Source of the DNA: Rhizobium herbae
Lineage (GTDB): Bacteria; Pseudomonadota; Alphaproteobacteria; Rhizobiales; Rhizobiaceae
Direction of reading: 5' to 3'
Assembly: GCF_017873135.1 (NCBI RefSeq)
Contig: NZ_JAGGJV010000012.1
Span: 169,564 to 233,563, forward strand
DNA length: 64,000 nt
Within the stretch, counting starts at the first letter, position 1. Each line of letters starts with the position of its first letter. Below the pieces are notes generated by a model, which was given only the letters and a program-made list of their open reading frames with translations, did not search any database and had not been told where the DNA came from. The translations under genes and the position numbers were made by a program. This document shows positions 18,929-27,942 of the stretch, in pieces.

Positions 18929-21193
18929 ATGACGTGCGGAAAATATCTGGCGATTCCGGCCGGGGCTCTCGGCTTGACTCTTATTCTGCTGCCGATGAGC
19001 CTTCAGGCGCAGCTCATGCTCTCCTTCGCTGTCCTCGGCATCATGTTCATTGGCATGACGCGGCCCGACAACAGCGCCTTCCGCGTCATCACGCTCGTCT
19101 TTGCCGGCATCATCGCGCTCCGCTATGGTTTCTGGCGCACGACCGAGACGCTGCCAGATATCACCGAGCCGCTGAACTTCATTCCCGGTTTCCTGCTCTA
19201 TCTCGCGGAAATGTATTGCCTGGCGATGCTGGCGATCAGCTTCTTCATGGTCATCGATCCGATCAAGCGGAAGACCCCGGACATGGGCGGTGCCGCCGAC
19301 CTGCCGACGGTCGATGTCTTCATCCCGAGCTACAATGAAGATGCCGAACTGCTGGCCGTGACGCTCGCTGCTGCCAAGTCGATGGCCTATCCGAAGGACA
19401 AGCTCAACATCTATCTGCTCGACGACGGAGGCACGGATGCCAAGCGCAACCACAAGAACCCGCATATCGCGGTTGCCGCCATCCGCCGTCACGAGCAGCT
19501 GAAGGCGCTCTGCGCCGCCATGGACGTGCATTACCATGCCCGCAAGCAGAACGATCACGCCAAAGCCGGCAACCTCAACGAAGGCTTGAAGATCTCCAGG
19601 GGCGAGCTGGTCGTGGTTTTCGACGCCGACCATGCACCGGTACGCGATTTTCTGCGCGAGACGGTCGGCTTCTTCAAGGACGATGCCAAGCTCTTCCTCG
19701 TCCAGACCCCGCATTACTTCCTCAATCCCGATCCGCTCGAAAAGAACCTCCAGACCTTTGCGCGCATGCCGTCGGAAAACGAGATGTTCTATTCGATCCT
19801 GCAGCGCGGGCTCGACAAGTGGAATGCGTCGTTCTTCTGCGGTTCGGCTGCCGTTCTGCGCCGCTCGGCGCTGATGACCACGGATGGATTCTCCGGCCAG
19901 TCGATCACCGAGGATTGCGAAACGGCGCTGTCGCTGCATTGCCAGGGCTGGCATTCGGTCTATGTCGACAAACCGCTGATCGCAGGTTTGCAGCCGGAAA
20001 CCTTCGTCTCCTTCATCGGCCAGCGCGCCCGCTGGTGCCAGGGCATGCTGCAAATCCTGATCCTGAAGCGGCCGTTCCTGGCCAAGGGCCTCTCGATCCC
20101 GCAGCGCATCTGCTATGCCGGCATCAACATGTTCTGGCTGTTTCCGCTGTCGCGGCTGGCCTTCATGTTCTCGCCGCTGCTCTACATCTTCTTCTCGCTG
20201 GAGATCTACAAGGCCAACATCCTCGAATTCGCCTCCTACGCCGTCACCTACCTGATCAGCTCGTTCGCCATGCAGAGCTATCTCTATGGCCGCGTCCGCT
20301 GGCCGTGGATTTCCGAGCTTTATGAATATGTACAGGCCGTCTTCCTGTTCGGCAGCATCATCAGCGTCGTGCGCAATCCGCGCAAACCGACCTTCAATGT
20401 GACGGCCAAGGGCCAGACGCTGGACAGGAGCAAGCTGTCGCCGCTGGCAAAGCCGTACTTCGCCATCTTCTTCCTGCTGCTCGCCGCCGCCCTTTATTCG
20501 GGTTACCGCGTCCTCACAGAACCGGTCGCCAGCGAGTTGCTGCTGATCGTCGCCATGTGGAACCTGATCAATCTCGGCCTTGCCGGTGCCGCTCTTGGCG
20601 CGATTGCCGAACGCCGCGAATTGCGCCGCAACCAGCGCCTGCCGGTCAAGCGCCATGCGCTGATGCATATCGACGACATCATCCACCACGTCATCGTGCA
20701 GGATGCATCGAGTGGCGGCGTGTCGATCGAGTTTGTCGACAAGGAACCGAAGCTGGATCTCGTCAATCCGACGATTGCCAAGGTTGAGGTGCGCCGCGGC
20801 GGCCAGACGGTGAATTTCAATGTCGTCTATCGCTCCCGCCGGGTGATCGACAAGACGGCCATCTGCGGCTTTGCCTATTCCGAGCGTACGCCGGAAACGG
20901 TAATGGCGATCGCCGAGCTGATGTATTCCGACCAGTCCGTGCTGCAGGACCGTCTGGTTCGCCGTCAGATACGCAAGAACTTCTTCTGGGGCACCAGCCG
21001 GTTCGCACTCTGGAGCCTGACGGAATCGCTGCGCGCCATCCGATACAGCGCCGGCCTGATCCGCGAAACGGTCGTCCAGTCCTTCGAGGATGCACCGATG
21101 GTTCTTAACGACAACAAGATCGTCCAGGTGCCTCTGCCCGTCAAAACGGCGGAGCCCGGCCTGGTTCTCAAGGGAGAGCAGCTCTATGGCTAA
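18929..21193 (+). CDS. bcsA: Cellulose synthase catalytic subunit
   Basis: 754-residue processive GT2 glycosyltransferase that polymerises UDP-glucose and extrudes the glucan across the inner membrane. Catalytic motifs are present: DDG at 165-167, DAD at 232-234, FFCGS at 302-306, TED at 327-329 and QRARW at 365-369. Membrane helices flank the catalytic core (about 10-110 and 385-550). A C-terminal PilZ domain binds cyclic di-GMP, with RRNQR near 570 and DASSGG near 595. The stop overlaps the bcsB start by 8 bases. SD before the ATG is weak. Confidence 0.95.
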   Translation: MTCGKYLAIPAGALGLTLILLPMSLQAQLMLSFAVLGIMFIGMTRPDNSAFRVITLVFAGIIALRYGFWRTTETLPDITEPLNFIPGFLLYLAEMYCLAMLAISFFMVIDPIKRKTPDMGGAADLPTVDVFIPSYNEDAELLAVTLAAAKSMAYPKDKLNIYLLDDGGTDAKRNHKNPHIAVAAIRRHEQLKALCAAMDVHYHARKQNDHAKAGNLNEGLKISRGELVVVFDADHAPVRDFLRETVGFFKDDAKLFLVQTPHYFLNPDPLEKNLQTFARMPSENEMFYSILQRGLDKWNASFFCGSAAVLRRSALMTTDGFSGQSITEDCETALSLHCQGWHSVYVDKPLIAGLQPETFVSFIGQRARWCQGMLQILILKRPFLAKGLSIPQRICYAGINMFWLFPLSRLAFMFSPLLYIFFSLEIYKANILEFASYAVTYLISSFAMQSYLYGRVRWPWISELYEYVQAVFLFGSIISVVRNPRKPTFNVTAKGQTLDRSKLSPLAKPYFAIFFLLLAAALYSGYRVLTEPVASELLLIVAMWNLINLGLAGAALGAIAERRELRRNQRLPVKRHALMHIDDIIHHVIVQDASSGGVSIEFVDKEPKLDLVNPTIAKVEVRRGGQTVNFNVVYRSRRVIDKTAICGFAYSERTPETVMAIAELMYSDQSVLQDRLVRRQIRKNFFWGTSRFALWSLTESLRAIRYSAGLIRETVVQSFEDAPMVLNDNKIVQVPLPVKTAEPGLVLKGEQLYG

Positions 21194-23561
21194 GCCTTTT
21201 CGCACTCGGGCCGCCAGTCTGACGCTTGCCCTCATCGTGGCACAGACGCTGCCTCTTTCCGCCCAGAGCCTGTTGGAAGCCGCACCGCCCGTCACCCGGG
21301 TCGTGTCCGGCGAAAGCGAGAGCATTCTCTCGACGCGCACGGCTCCCGAAGAAGCGGTCGCTGCTAGGGCAACCGGTCTGGTGCCGTTCGAACAGGCGCT
21401 GCCGGCCTATCGCCTGTCCGGCGAGGACGATGTGGCACGGCTGAGCTTCAACCTCGCTCCCGATCAGGTCGCATCGGGCGGTCAGCTGGCACTTGCCTAT
21501 CGCAACGCCGTCTCGGTCTTGCCGGATAGCTCCGTGATGGATGTCGAGGTCAACGGCAAGGCTGCCGGTACGTTCGCGATCGCCTCGCCGAACGGCTTCA
21601 AGACGGAAGCGCTGAAGATTAGCGCCGATTTCCTGAAGCCGGGGCGCAATCAGGTGCTGCTCAGGGCGCGACAGTTCCATCGGGTCGATTGTTCGCTGGC
21701 GGCAACCTATGAACTCTGGAGCGAGATCGATCCCGCCGCCAGCGGCTTCATGGCTGCCAGGAGCAACGGCTTCCGCTCTTTCGACGATCTGCTGACGGTT
21801 GCCCGTACCGACGCTGATGTCACCGATATCCGGCTGGTCCTGCCGCGGACGGTGACGGCCGAAATGCTGAATGACGCAGCTCCGGTTCTCCAGACCCTGG
21901 CATTGTTTCTCAATCGCGACGATCTGGCCGTGACCGTTGGCGAAAAGCCTGGCACGGGACCGGGTATCGATCTCTATGTCTCGACCGACAAGACCCGGGC
22001 ACAGGCGCAGGGTGTCGGCGCCCCGATCATGCCCTATGGCTTCTCCGTTCGGAATTCAGGCGAGGTCGGCCGTGCCTTGGTCAGCCTGCGTGGTGCCACG
22101 CGCGCCGAGATGAGCGGCCAGCTGCTGGAGGCCATTCGCGGTCCGCTAAAGGATAGCCTTGATAGCGGCATCTTTTCGAGCCGGTCCGGAACGATCCTTG
22201 CCGATGCGTCGAGCCGCTATACCTTGGCTGATACCGGCTACGACACCCGCGTCTTTTCCGGCCGCCTATCGCGCACCGGCTTCAACATGGTGATGCCTGC
22301 CGACTTCTATCCCGCCGATTATGCGACGATCGGCCTGAAGCTGCATGCGGCCACATCGCCGGGCCTGAAGCGCACGGCGCAGTTCCTGGTTCGGGTCAAC
22401 GATCTCGTCGTCACCAGCTACCCCTTCCGCAACGCCGAGGGTGAACAGTTCGACGGCAAGCTGATAGAGCTGCCGCTGCGCGCGTTTCGTCCGGGCAACA
22501 ACAAGGTCGAGCTTCTGGCCGAGCTGCCGGTCGAAGCCGACGAGGCCTGTGCGCCCGAGGCCCGCGACGACGCCCGGCCGCGTTTCATACTTCTGAAGGA
22601 TACGGCGATCGAGATCCCGGCGCTTGCCCGCATCGGCCGTCTGCCGGATATCGGCGCCTTTGCCGGCACCGCCTATCCCTATGCCGATGGAAAACCGTTC
22701 GACATCTTCATCGAGCGCCCGGACGCGCAGTCTGCCGGCGCAGCCCTGACCATGCTCTCCCGCCTGGCGCTGGCCGCCCGCAATCCGCTCGGCGCCGATA
22801 TCCACCTGGGCGCCGCCAGTGCCTCGGGCGACCGCAACGCGCTGGTCATCACCACCCAGAACGCCTTTGCCGATCTTGGAAAAACAGGCAAGGGCGGTTT
22901 TCCCCTTGATGTGTTCCAGTCGAATGCGATGGCTGCGCCGATCACGGACGCCGATCCGATGAAAACGGCCGCCATCGGCGACACTGTTTTCGCGGCAGGC
23001 GTCACGGAAAACGGCGGCGACGATTCCAGTGCGCTGCTGGATGCCTTTCGCAAATCGACCACGCGTCCGGAAGGCGGTCTGTCGGTGACGTCGAAGCTGC
23101 AGAGCTGGTTTGCGGCCGCCGGCGCGCGCTTCGGCAAATGGTTGAACTATCAGGATGGGGCGGACACGGTGGCAACGCTGAAGGAAGGGCGGTCTCTTCT
23201 GACGCTGACGCAGGCTCCATCGCCCTCCGGCGATGCCGTCTGGACGGTGGTACATGCAGGATCGCCGGCCGATATCGCTCTCGGCGTTCGCCGGCTTGCC
23301 GAGCCTGCGGTCTGGGCGGGGCTGAATGGTGGTTCGGCCGAAATCGAAACCGCGAGTCTTGCGGTGAATACCATGCCGTCCGGCCCGCGTTTCGTGGCTG
23401 GTATGACGGATCAGAGTGTCGGCAACATCCGGCGTCTGGCCGCCGCCTGGTTCTCCGACAATTTCCAGTTCTACGTTCTGCTTATCGTTGCGTCGATGGG
23501 TGTTTTCGCCGTGTGGCTCGGGTTTGCCATTCCGCGCAAGGGTGTGAGGTCGGATCAATGA
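21186..23561 (+). CDS. bcsB: Cellulose synthase periplasmic subunit
   Basis: 791-residue BcsB with a signal sequence (residues 1-27, cleavage near LSAQS), repeated carbohydrate-binding/flavodoxin-like halves and one C-terminal membrane helix (FYVLLIVASMGVFAVWLGFA). It guides the glucan through the periplasm and is required for BcsA activity. The ATG at 21186 overlaps the end of bcsA, and its TGA at 23559-23561 overlaps the next start, so translation is coupled. Confidence 0.93.
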   Translation: MAKPFRTRAASLTLALIVAQTLPLSAQSLLEAAPPVTRVVSGESESILSTRTAPEEAVAARATGLVPFEQALPAYRLSGEDDVARLSFNLAPDQVASGGQLALAYRNAVSVLPDSSVMDVEVNGKAAGTFAIASPNGFKTEALKISADFLKPGRNQVLLRARQFHRVDCSLAATYELWSEIDPAASGFMAARSNGFRSFDDLLTVARTDADVTDIRLVLPRTVTAEMLNDAAPVLQTLALFLNRDDLAVTVGEKPGTGPGIDLYVSTDKTRAQAQGVGAPIMPYGFSVRNSGEVGRALVSLRGATRAEMSGQLLEAIRGPLKDSLDSGIFSSRSGTILADASSRYTLADTGYDTRVFSGRLSRTGFNMVMPADFYPADYATIGLKLHAATSPGLKRTAQFLVRVNDLVVTSYPFRNAEGEQFDGKLIELPLRAFRPGNNKVELLAELPVEADEACAPEARDDARPRFILLKDTAIEIPALARIGRLPDIGAFAGTAYPYADGKPFDIFIERPDAQSAGAALTMLSRLALAARNPLGADIHLGAASASGDRNALVITTQNAFADLGKTGKGGFPLDVFQSNAMAAPITDADPMKTAAIGDTVFAAGVTENGGDDSSALLDAFRKSTTRPEGGLSVTSKLQSWFAAAGARFGKWLNYQDGADTVATLKEGRSLLTLTQAPSPSGDAVWTVVHAGSPADIALGVRRLAEPAVWAGLNGGSAEIETASLAVNTMPSGPRFVAGMTDQSVGNIRRLAAAWFSDNFQFYVLLIVASMGVFAVWLGFAIPRKGVRSDQ

Positions 23562-25654
23562 TCGTGATGAAAAGACACTGGGTCGTGCTGCTGGCCGCAT
23601 CGAGCCTGCTTTTGCCGGGATTGAGCTTTTCACAGGATTCCGCCGCTCTCCTGACCCAGGCGGCAGGGTCCTTCCGGCTCGTGGACGAGGCGATGACGGC
23701 TGCCGTCACAGGAACGGGAGAAACCTCGGCAGCCGCAGGCGCCGATCAGGCGGCGAAGGCGTCGCCGAAGGCCGGCAACGAGCCCGGTGAGGTCGAACTG
23801 GCCGCACTCTACTACTATGCCGAACAGAAGCAGGATGACCGCGTCGCGGCCGAGGCCGCGCGGCTGAGGCTCAAGTTTCCGCAGTTCGAAATGCCGCAGG
23901 ATCTGTTCCTGCCGCAATCGGCACGCGGCGCTGACGAGACCGCACTCTGGCAGCTCTACGACAAGAGCGATTTCACCGGCATCGACGCCGAGATCATCCG
24001 CCGCAAGACCGAGACGCCGGATTGGGCACCGACCGCCGATTTCACCGACAAGCTCGCCCGCAAGAAGCAGCGCGTGCTGATGACCGAGGCGGCAAAGAAC
24101 AAGAACTGGACGGATGTGATCCAGGCCTCCGGCAGCCTCGATCCGGCAACCGAAACGGAGATGGATCTGCTCTGGACGCTGATCGACGCCTATTCGCAGA
24201 CCGGCATAAAGCAGCCTCTGGCGGACGTCTATCGCGGTATTCTGCTGCGCGAAGGCGATAAACGCCTGCCTGATGCGGTGCTGGTGACGACGCTGCAAAA
24301 GGCTATCCGCGACTTTCCGGCAGCTGAGGTCCAGGCAGTCATGCAGAAACTGGCCGTGACGCCGGCGATGCAGGCAGGCTTGCAACCCGTCGCATTCGAT
24401 CTCCTGCGCAAGACGGTCGCCGATTTCAATGCCGATGAAAAACAGACGGCTCCCCTGTCCGAAGATCAATTGGTGCCACTCAAGGCCGAAGTGCCGCCGA
24501 AGGCCGAGGATCTGGCGTTGCTCGGCTGGTATTATCTGAAGGTCAAGCAGCCTGCCGTCAGCGCGTTGTGGTTCGGCAAGGCTCTGGCGCTGCAGGCGGA
24601 CGGCTCGAATGCCAAGGGGCTCTATCTCAGCCTCGCCGCGCAGAACCTCGAGGAGGAAGCCTATCAGGTGGCTGCCACCCATCTGCAGGACCTGTCAGAC
24701 GATCCCGAATTCCTGATGAACGCGCTGTCGCTTCGCTTCGCCAAGCCGGACATGGCCGTGATCGACGAGAAGATCGTTGCGTCCTACTCGACGACGATCC
24801 TGCAGACGCTGAATGCCGATCATGCCGAGATTTTGGCCTGGTACGCCTATAATTCCAAGCAATACGAGGCCGCTTCCGCCTGGTTCCAGAAGGCGGTCGA
24901 CTGGAAGGTGGCGCCGGCCCGCGTCAAGGGTCTGGCACTTTCATACCTGCGCCTGTCGCAGAAGCAGGAATTTGCCGGGTTGCAGGAGAAATACGGCGTG
25001 GCCTATCCGGATATCTGGAGCGAGATCAAGGCGGCTGCTCCGCCGAAGGGCGAGAAGGCAGCCGCCGTCATCAAGCCCCGTGGCGCGATCCAGGCCAATT
25101 ATTTCCGCAACTTTCAGGCCAAGCGCTACAGCGCCTGCATCAACGACCTGAGCGATCTCCAGGCGAGGGGACAGCTGTCTCCCGATGCCGCACAGATCGG
25201 CGGCTGGTGCTATTTGGGCTTGAGCCGTTTGTCAGAAGCGCGGGCGTCCTTTGCGCAAGGGTTGAATGCCAGCGGACAGATACGCTCCGACGCCGCCTAC
25301 GGCACGGCATTGACGTTGCTGCGCGGTCGCCTGACCGATGATGCCGAAGCCATTCTGGCCGCCTATCCGCTCAATGCCGAGCGCGACCGGGAAATTCGTG
25401 CGGAAATCTACGTCCAGCGCGCACGCGCGTCGTTCGATCAGAAACAATACCAGAATGCATTGGATGCCCTGAACGCCCGGGCCAGCCTGGTGGCGGAGCC
25501 GACCGACCTCAGCCAGCTTCGCGGCTGGGCCTATTACCACCTTGGCAACAAGGTGATGGCCAAGCAGGTGTTCCAGCGCCTGAACGACCATCTTTCCGAT
25601 GCCGGCGTTCGTCGCGGGCTGATGGTGACGAGCCAGTGGGATACCCGCCGATGA
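23558..25654 (+). CDS. Exported TPR protein of the cellulose operon (BcsK/BcsC-position)
   Basis: 698-residue protein with a signal peptide (about 1-25) and many helical TPR-like repeats, for example YAEQKQDDRVAAEAARLRLK and SKQYEAASAWFQKAVDW. There is no C-terminal outer-membrane beta-barrel like that of BcsC; it ends in VTSQWDTRR. In rhizobial type III operons a TPR protein called BcsK replaces BcsC, and position and length fit this. It probably scaffolds the periplasmic export complex. ATGA overlaps link it to bcsB and bcsN. Confidence 0.8.
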   Translation: MIVMKRHWVVLLAASSLLLPGLSFSQDSAALLTQAAGSFRLVDEAMTAAVTGTGETSAAAGADQAAKASPKAGNEPGEVELAALYYYAEQKQDDRVAAEAARLRLKFPQFEMPQDLFLPQSARGADETALWQLYDKSDFTGIDAEIIRRKTETPDWAPTADFTDKLARKKQRVLMTEAAKNKNWTDVIQASGSLDPATETEMDLLWTLIDAYSQTGIKQPLADVYRGILLREGDKRLPDAVLVTTLQKAIRDFPAAEVQAVMQKLAVTPAMQAGLQPVAFDLLRKTVADFNADEKQTAPLSEDQLVPLKAEVPPKAEDLALLGWYYLKVKQPAVSALWFGKALALQADGSNAKGLYLSLAAQNLEEEAYQVAATHLQDLSDDPEFLMNALSLRFAKPDMAVIDEKIVASYSTTILQTLNADHAEILAWYAYNSKQYEAASAWFQKAVDWKVAPARVKGLALSYLRLSQKQEFAGLQEKYGVAYPDIWSEIKAAAPPKGEKAAAVIKPRGAIQANYFRNFQAKRYSACINDLSDLQARGQLSPDAAQIGGWCYLGLSRLSEARASFAQGLNASGQIRSDAAYGTALTLLRGRLTDDAEAILAAYPLNAERDREIRAEIYVQRARASFDQKQYQNALDALNARASLVAEPTDLSQLRGWAYYHLGNKVMAKQVFQRLNDHLSDAGVRRGLMVTSQWDTRR

Positions 25655-26601
25655 ACAGGATTTTCCTTGCCCTTGCGATGATGATGCCGCTTGCCGCCTG
25701 CACGACGGTTGATGATCCTTTCCTGCGGACCGGGGCTCTGAAAGCAGACGGCCCGTCTCTGGCGACCGCCGTTTCCGCGGACTATGCCCTGGCGATCGTG
25801 CCCGGCATCGAGGCCGCGTCCGTGCGCCAGACGGTGCGTGAAAACGATGCCGAACAGACGATCCTCTATGCCAATGCCACCGACCTTGCCGGCGAGAATG
25901 CGCTGACGGTGACTGTCGGCAAGGGGAGTAAGAGCTCCAGGCACGCGCCGTCGCAATCGGAGATCGAGGCGGAAATGCGGGGTGCCCTTTCCGGCGTGCG
26001 CATGCGCGTCAGCCCGGTGATCGGCGACAACGCCTATGGCGTCTTCGGGTACGCGACAGGCGCTTTAGGCAAAGGGGGCAGCTGCATCTATGCCTGGCAG
26101 CTTGCCGGAAACATCACGCCGATTGGCGGTGTGGGCTCCGGCTATGCGGCCCAGATCCGGCTTCGCTATTGCAATCCGTCCATGTCGCAGGACCGTATCG
26201 CCGTCCTGATGCAGGGGCTGCGGATCAAGCCGGTTTCGTCGCAGACGTTCCAGACGCTGCGCTTTGCAGCGGGTTCGGGGAAAGTGTCCGCCGCACCGCT
26301 GTATATGACACAACCGATCGCGGAACAGGTGGCGCAACCCTCTGTGACGGATGTCGCCGTCGTGGCTCCGGTGCGCCGGATGCCGAAACATGTTGTCATC
26401 GCGGACGTTTCGTCTGAAACGGCGAAGACCGAGGAGAAAACAGTCGCCAACGCGGTCAAGGTGCCGATGCCGGGGGAGACAGCCGTTCTTGCCGCCACCG
26501 ATACGGTTCCCGCCGTCGCCGGGCAGAATGCTTCCAGCAAGGCGATCTTCAAACCGGCGATCATTCTGGCTCCGGCAGCCGTTGCCTCCGCCACGCAGTA
26601 A
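25651..26601 (+). CDS. bcsN: Cellulose biosynthesis lipoprotein BcsN
   Basis: 316-residue predicted lipoprotein with lipobox LAAC (Cys17). It carries the BcsN-type region GNITPIGGVGSGYAAQIRLR and RYCNPSMSQDRIAVLMQGLR, then a low-complexity Ala/Val/Thr tail. BcsN is found in rhizobial cellulose operons; its exact role is unknown. The ATG at 25651 overlaps the preceding TGA, making it the last translationally coupled gene of the four. No terminator was recognised before the convergent LysR gene 6 bases away. Confidence 0.85.
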   Translation: MNRIFLALAMMMPLAACTTVDDPFLRTGALKADGPSLATAVSADYALAIVPGIEAASVRQTVRENDAEQTILYANATDLAGENALTVTVGKGSKSSRHAPSQSEIEAEMRGALSGVRMRVSPVIGDNAYGVFGYATGALGKGGSCIYAWQLAGNITPIGGVGSGYAAQIRLRYCNPSMSQDRIAVLMQGLRIKPVSSQTFQTLRFAAGSGKVSAAPLYMTQPIAEQVAQPSVTDVAVVAPVRRMPKHVVIADVSSETAKTEEKTVANAVKVPMPGETAVLAATDTVPAVAGQNASSKAIFKPAIILAPAAVASATQ

Positions 26602-26607
26602 GCATCC

Positions 26608-27489
26608 TCAAATGAAGATGTGGTGTTCCTCGGTGACCAGTTCCTGAAGGAAATCGACAACGGTGCGGACGCGGACGAGATCGCGGGCGCTCTCGTGATA
26701 GGTGGTCCAGTAGCCCCGCCGGATGGTTGTCTCCGGCAGGATGCGGGTCAGTTCGGGATATTGCCGGGCGATATAGTTGTGCAGGATGCCGATCCCGGCG
26801 CTGGAGCGGACAGCCTCGGTCTGGCCGGTGGCGCTGGAGATTTCGAAGGAGGCGTCCCAGCTGCGCATGATCTCTCCGGTGAAATTGAGCGAGGCGGTAA
26901 AGATCAGGTCTTCGACATAGCCGATGCGGCGATGGGTTTTCAGATCCTCGATCGTTTCAGGAGCGCCGTAGGAAGCCAGATAATCCTGCGATGCATAAAG
27001 TCCCAGCGTGTAGTCCGTCAGCTTCGATGAGATCAGCCGCCCTTGTTCCGGTCGCTCCAGCGTGATGGCGATGTCGGCCTCGCGCTGCGACAGTGAAAAC
27101 GAGCGCGGAACCGGCACCAGCTGGATGCGCAGTTCCGGAAAGCGGGCAGTCAGCTTGCCAAGCCGCGGGGCGAGGAACGACACCCCGAAACCATCGGGCG
27201 CCCCGACGCGCACCGTGCCGGCGACGGCGGTATCGATCCGGCCGATCTGCGACTGCGCCGCCAGCATCTCGGTTTCCATCCGCTCGGCGGCATGCAGGAA
27301 GATCTCGCCTTCCGCCGTCAGGTCGCAACCATTGGTGCGGCGGATCAGCAGCCGCGTCTTCAGCGATTCCTCCAGCGCCGTGACACGCCGGCTGAGCGTC
27401 GCATGATTGACGCCCAGCCGCTTGGAGGCTGACAGGATCTGGCCGCCGCGGGCGACCGCCAGAAACATGCGGACATCATCCCAGTTCAT
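26608..27489 (-). CDS. LysR-type transcriptional regulator (next to mmsA)
   Basis: 293-residue LysR protein. The winged HTH is at 1-60 (MNWDDVRMFLAVARGGQILS; HATLSRRVTALEESLKTRLL) and the substrate-binding domain at 90-290. ATG 27489 has GAGGA 7 bases upstream; an in-frame extension to 27534 has no support. It is likely co-transcribed with the ABM monooxygenase upstream and may control the divergent mmsA. Confidence 0.88.
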   Translation of the reverse strand: MNWDDVRMFLAVARGGQILSASKRLGVNHATLSRRVTALEESLKTRLLIRRTNGCDLTAEGEIFLHAAERMETEMLAAQSQIGRIDTAVAGTVRVGAPDGFGVSFLAPRLGKLTARFPELRIQLVPVPRSFSLSQREADIAITLERPEQGRLISSKLTDYTLGLYASQDYLASYGAPETIEDLKTHRRIGYVEDLIFTASLNFTGEIMRSWDASFEISSATGQTEAVRSSAGIGILHNYIARQYPELTRILPETTIRRGYWTTYHESARDLVRVRTVVDFLQELVTEEHHIFI

Positions 27490-27499
27490 GCCGCATTCC

Positions 27500-27817
27500 T
27501 CACTTGGCGCACAGGACGATTGGGTCCACGTCAATAAGGTTGAGCGACTTCACCATGTCGGCAGTCAGCGTTTTGTATTTGAGGAAGTGCGGTGTCCGGA
27601 TATGGGCTTCGTAATCCTCCCGGCTGGCATAAACTTCAAGGATACGAACTTTCTCCGGCGTGCCTTTGACCGTGACGGCATGAAGCATGAGGACACCGGG
27701 TTCCTTTGCGACCGAGGCTTCGATCTCCTCTCTCAGCAACGCGATATAGTCCTCAATCCGGGCCGGATCGATTTCCAGCTCTGCCATCCTGACCATTCTT
27801 TCGGCGTCGGCTTTCAT
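27500..27817 (-). CDS. Antibiotic biosynthesis monooxygenase (ABM/YgiN-like) family protein
   Basis: 105-residue dimeric alpha-beta barrel of the ABM fold: ARIEDYIALLREEIEASVAK, EPGVLMLHAVTV, FLKYKTLTADMV. Members range from quinol monooxygenases to haem-degrading enzymes, so the substrate cannot be assigned. It lies 10 bases upstream of the LysR gene in the same direction and diverges from mmsA. Confidence 0.8.
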   Translation of the reverse strand: MKADAERMVRMAELEIDPARIEDYIALLREEIEASVAKEPGVLMLHAVTVKGTPEKVRILEVYASREDYEAHIRTPHFLKYKTLTADMVKSLNLIDVDPIVLCAK

Positions 27818-27850
27818 CTGCAGGACCTCCCCGATTTCCTTATCGACATC

Positions 27851-27899
27851 AATATACGCACAACGGTTGCTGAATATCGCGCGTTGATTTGTGCATATT
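27851..27899. promoter_or_regulatory. Inverted repeat in the mmsA divergent promoter
   Basis: AATATACGCACAA (from 27851) and TTGTGCATATT (ending near 27899) form an imperfect inverted repeat with a 2-base insertion in one arm. It could be an operator for the adjacent LysR regulator. Confidence 0.3.
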
Positions 27900-27942
27900 G
27901 TAGTGCGACACTCCCGCCATAATCAAGATCAGGAGGATCACC

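Noticed and set aside
18848..21340. 830-codon open frame antisense to bcsA
   Set aside because: It mirrors the real bcsA gene, has Arg/His/Gln-rich composition and no family motif; high GC codon structure produces such shadows.
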